DNA of 12,362 nucleotides. Source: Actinomycetota bacterium. Lineage in GTDB: Bacteria > Actinomycetota > Acidimicrobiia > Acidimicrobiales > AC-25. The notes under the pieces were generated by a model. The model searched no databases. It saw only the letters and a program-made list of their open reading frames with translations, and had not been told where the DNA came from. The position numbers and the translations under genes were made by a program. This document shows, one piece after another, positions 11,437 to 12,362 of this stretch; position 1 is the first letter of the stretch, and every line of letters begins with the position of its first letter. The stretch lies in contig VAXF01000033.1 in NCBI GenBank assembly GCA_005888395.1, positions 25,085 to 37,446 of the forward strand, written 5' to 3'.

Positions 11437-12362
11437 ATGACCACCGTCGGGATCGCGGGAGCGTCCGGCTATACGGGCGCGGAGCTGCTCCGGTTGTGCG
11501 CCCAGCACCCGGACCTCGAGGTGGCGTGGGCGACGGGGGAGACGCAGGCCGGAACCCCCGTGGGCGAGCTCTATCCGAGCTTGGCGGCGGCGTTCGGGGG
11601 AATGGCCTACGAGCGGTACGACCCGGCTCTCGCCGACGGGCTCGACCTGGTGTTCCTCGCGCTGCCCCACGGCGAGTCACAGGCGATCGTGCCCGACCTG
11701 CGCAAGCGGGTGGGCAAGATCGTCGACCTGGCAGCCGACTTCCGGCTGAGGGACGCATCCCTCTACCCGACCTGGTACGGCGAGGAGCACCGCGCCCCCC
11801 AGTTGCTGGCCGAGTTCGCGTTCGGCATCCCCGAGCTCTTCCGCGAGGCTGTGCGGGCGGCCGACCTTGTGGCCGCGCCGGGCTGCTACGTCACCGCCGC
11901 CGCGCTCGCGCTCGCGCCGCTCGTGCGGGGCGGCGCCATCGAGCCTGCCGGCGTGATCGTCGACGCCGCCAGCGGCGTGTCGGGCGCGGGCCGGCAGACC
12001 AAGCCCGCCTATCACTTCCCCGCGGTGACAGAGGATTTCACCGCCTACGGGCTGCTCACGCATCGCCACACGCCCGAGATCGAGCAGGCCACCGGCGCGC
12101 AGGTGCTGTTCACGCCCCACCTGGCGCCGATGGCGCGGGGCATCCTCGCCACGTGCTACGCGCGGCCCGCCGCCGGCTGGTCGGGCGATCCGCTCGAGCT
12201 GTTGCAGACGTTCTACGCCGACGAGCCCTTCGTGCTCGTGACTGACGCGTCGCCGTCCACCAAGGCAACGCGCGGGTCGAACTGCGCCCACCTCACCGCC
12301 CGCCTCGACGAGCGCACTGGGTGGGTCGTGGTGCTCTGCGCCCTCGACAACCTCGTGAAGGG
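11437..12362 (+). CDS. argC: N-acetyl-gamma-glutamyl-phosphate reductase (partial, 3' end outside window)
   Basis: The frame is open from ATG 11437 to the window edge, giving 308 residues of an enzyme usually near 345. ArgC reduces N-acetylglutamyl phosphate to the semialdehyde with NADPH, the third step of arginine synthesis. The NADPH-binding loop GASGYTG lies at 8-14. The catalytic cysteine is C150 in APGCYVTAA. HRHTPEIEQ (209-217) and PHLAPMARGI (227-236) supply the conserved active-site histidines. SGVSGAGR in the middle is also typical. The start is fixed by the opening MTTVGIAGASGY and by the promoter six bases upstream. An argJ-argB-argD-type continuation is expected beyond the window but cannot be seen. 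Confidence 0.96.
   Translation, partial: MTTVGIAGASGYTGAELLRLCAQHPDLEVAWATGETQAGTPVGELYPSLAAAFGGMAYERYDPALADGLDLVFLALPHGESQAIVPDLRKRVGKIVDLAADFRLRDASLYPTWYGEEHRAPQLLAEFAFGIPELFREAVRAADLVAAPGCYVTAAALALAPLVRGGAIEPAGVIVDAASGVSGAGRQTKPAYHFPAVTEDFTAYGLLTHRHTPEIEQATGAQVLFTPHLAPMARGILATCYARPAAGWSGDPLELLQTFYADEPFVLVTDASPSTKATRGSNCAHLTARLDERTGWVVVLCALDNLVK

Noticed and set aside
10089..11444. A 451-residue minus-strand open frame opposite pheT.
   Set aside because: Antisense shadow of a conserved synthetase subunit; no ribosome site and no family features.

Overview
This high-GC, gene-dense window reads as chromosomal core DNA of an actinomycete-type bacterium (Actinomycetota). The run infC-rpmI-rplT-RNA methyltransferase-pheS-pheT-argC follows the order I know from Mycobacterium. 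The DUF1844 gene beside infC, the TANNNT-type -10 boxes and the apparently leaderless mRNAs also fit. A deep branch such as Acidimicrobiia is my best guess, because a PAS histidine kinase sits inside the translation operon, but the class assignment is inference.

Layout. 1-521 (+): the 3' end of hisG, coupled to a small divergent cold-shock-domain gene. 522-1918 (-): a cytochrome P450 and its small ferredoxin. 1980-2915 (+): an aldo/keto reductase, read divergently from the ferredoxin out of a 61-bp gap that holds two mirrored TAGGGT -10 boxes. 2912-4614 (-): an Old-Yellow-Enzyme-type flavin oxidoreductase overlapping an upstream DUF1844 gene. 4615-4720: a shared divergent promoter region and a structured infC leader. 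4721-11384 (+): a tightly packed operon of infC, rpmI, rplT (tandemly duplicated), a SpoU/TrmH-type RNA methyltransferase, a PAS sensor histidine kinase, pheS and pheT. 11385-11436: a compact argC promoter with an overlapping palindromic operator. 11437-end (+): argC, cut by the window edge.

How the genes work together. The long right-hand operon supplies translation: initiation factor 3, ribosomal proteins L35 and L20, an rRNA/tRNA 2'-O-methyltransferase, and both subunits of phenylalanyl-tRNA synthetase. argC begins an arginine biosynthesis unit with its own promoter. The left-hand block is redox chemistry: P450, [Fe-S] ferredoxin, NADPH-dependent AKR and flavin oxidoreductase. Together these could oxidise and reduce one small hydrophobic substrate, but nothing in the sequence identifies it.

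Most notable points: a 314-bp tandem duplication of almost all of rplT that leaves copy 1 out of frame after residue 105 and gives copy 2 a GTG start made by the junction; an infC whose only well-placed start codon is AUA, behind a good Shine-Dalgarno sequence and a hairpin leader; a likely leaderless argC promoter overlapped by an 8-bp inverted repeat; and an OYE-family enzyme lacking the usual active-site histidine. No tRNA, rRNA, CRISPR array, insertion sequence or phage gene was seen. Apart from the rplT duplication, there is no sign of a novel multi-gene system.
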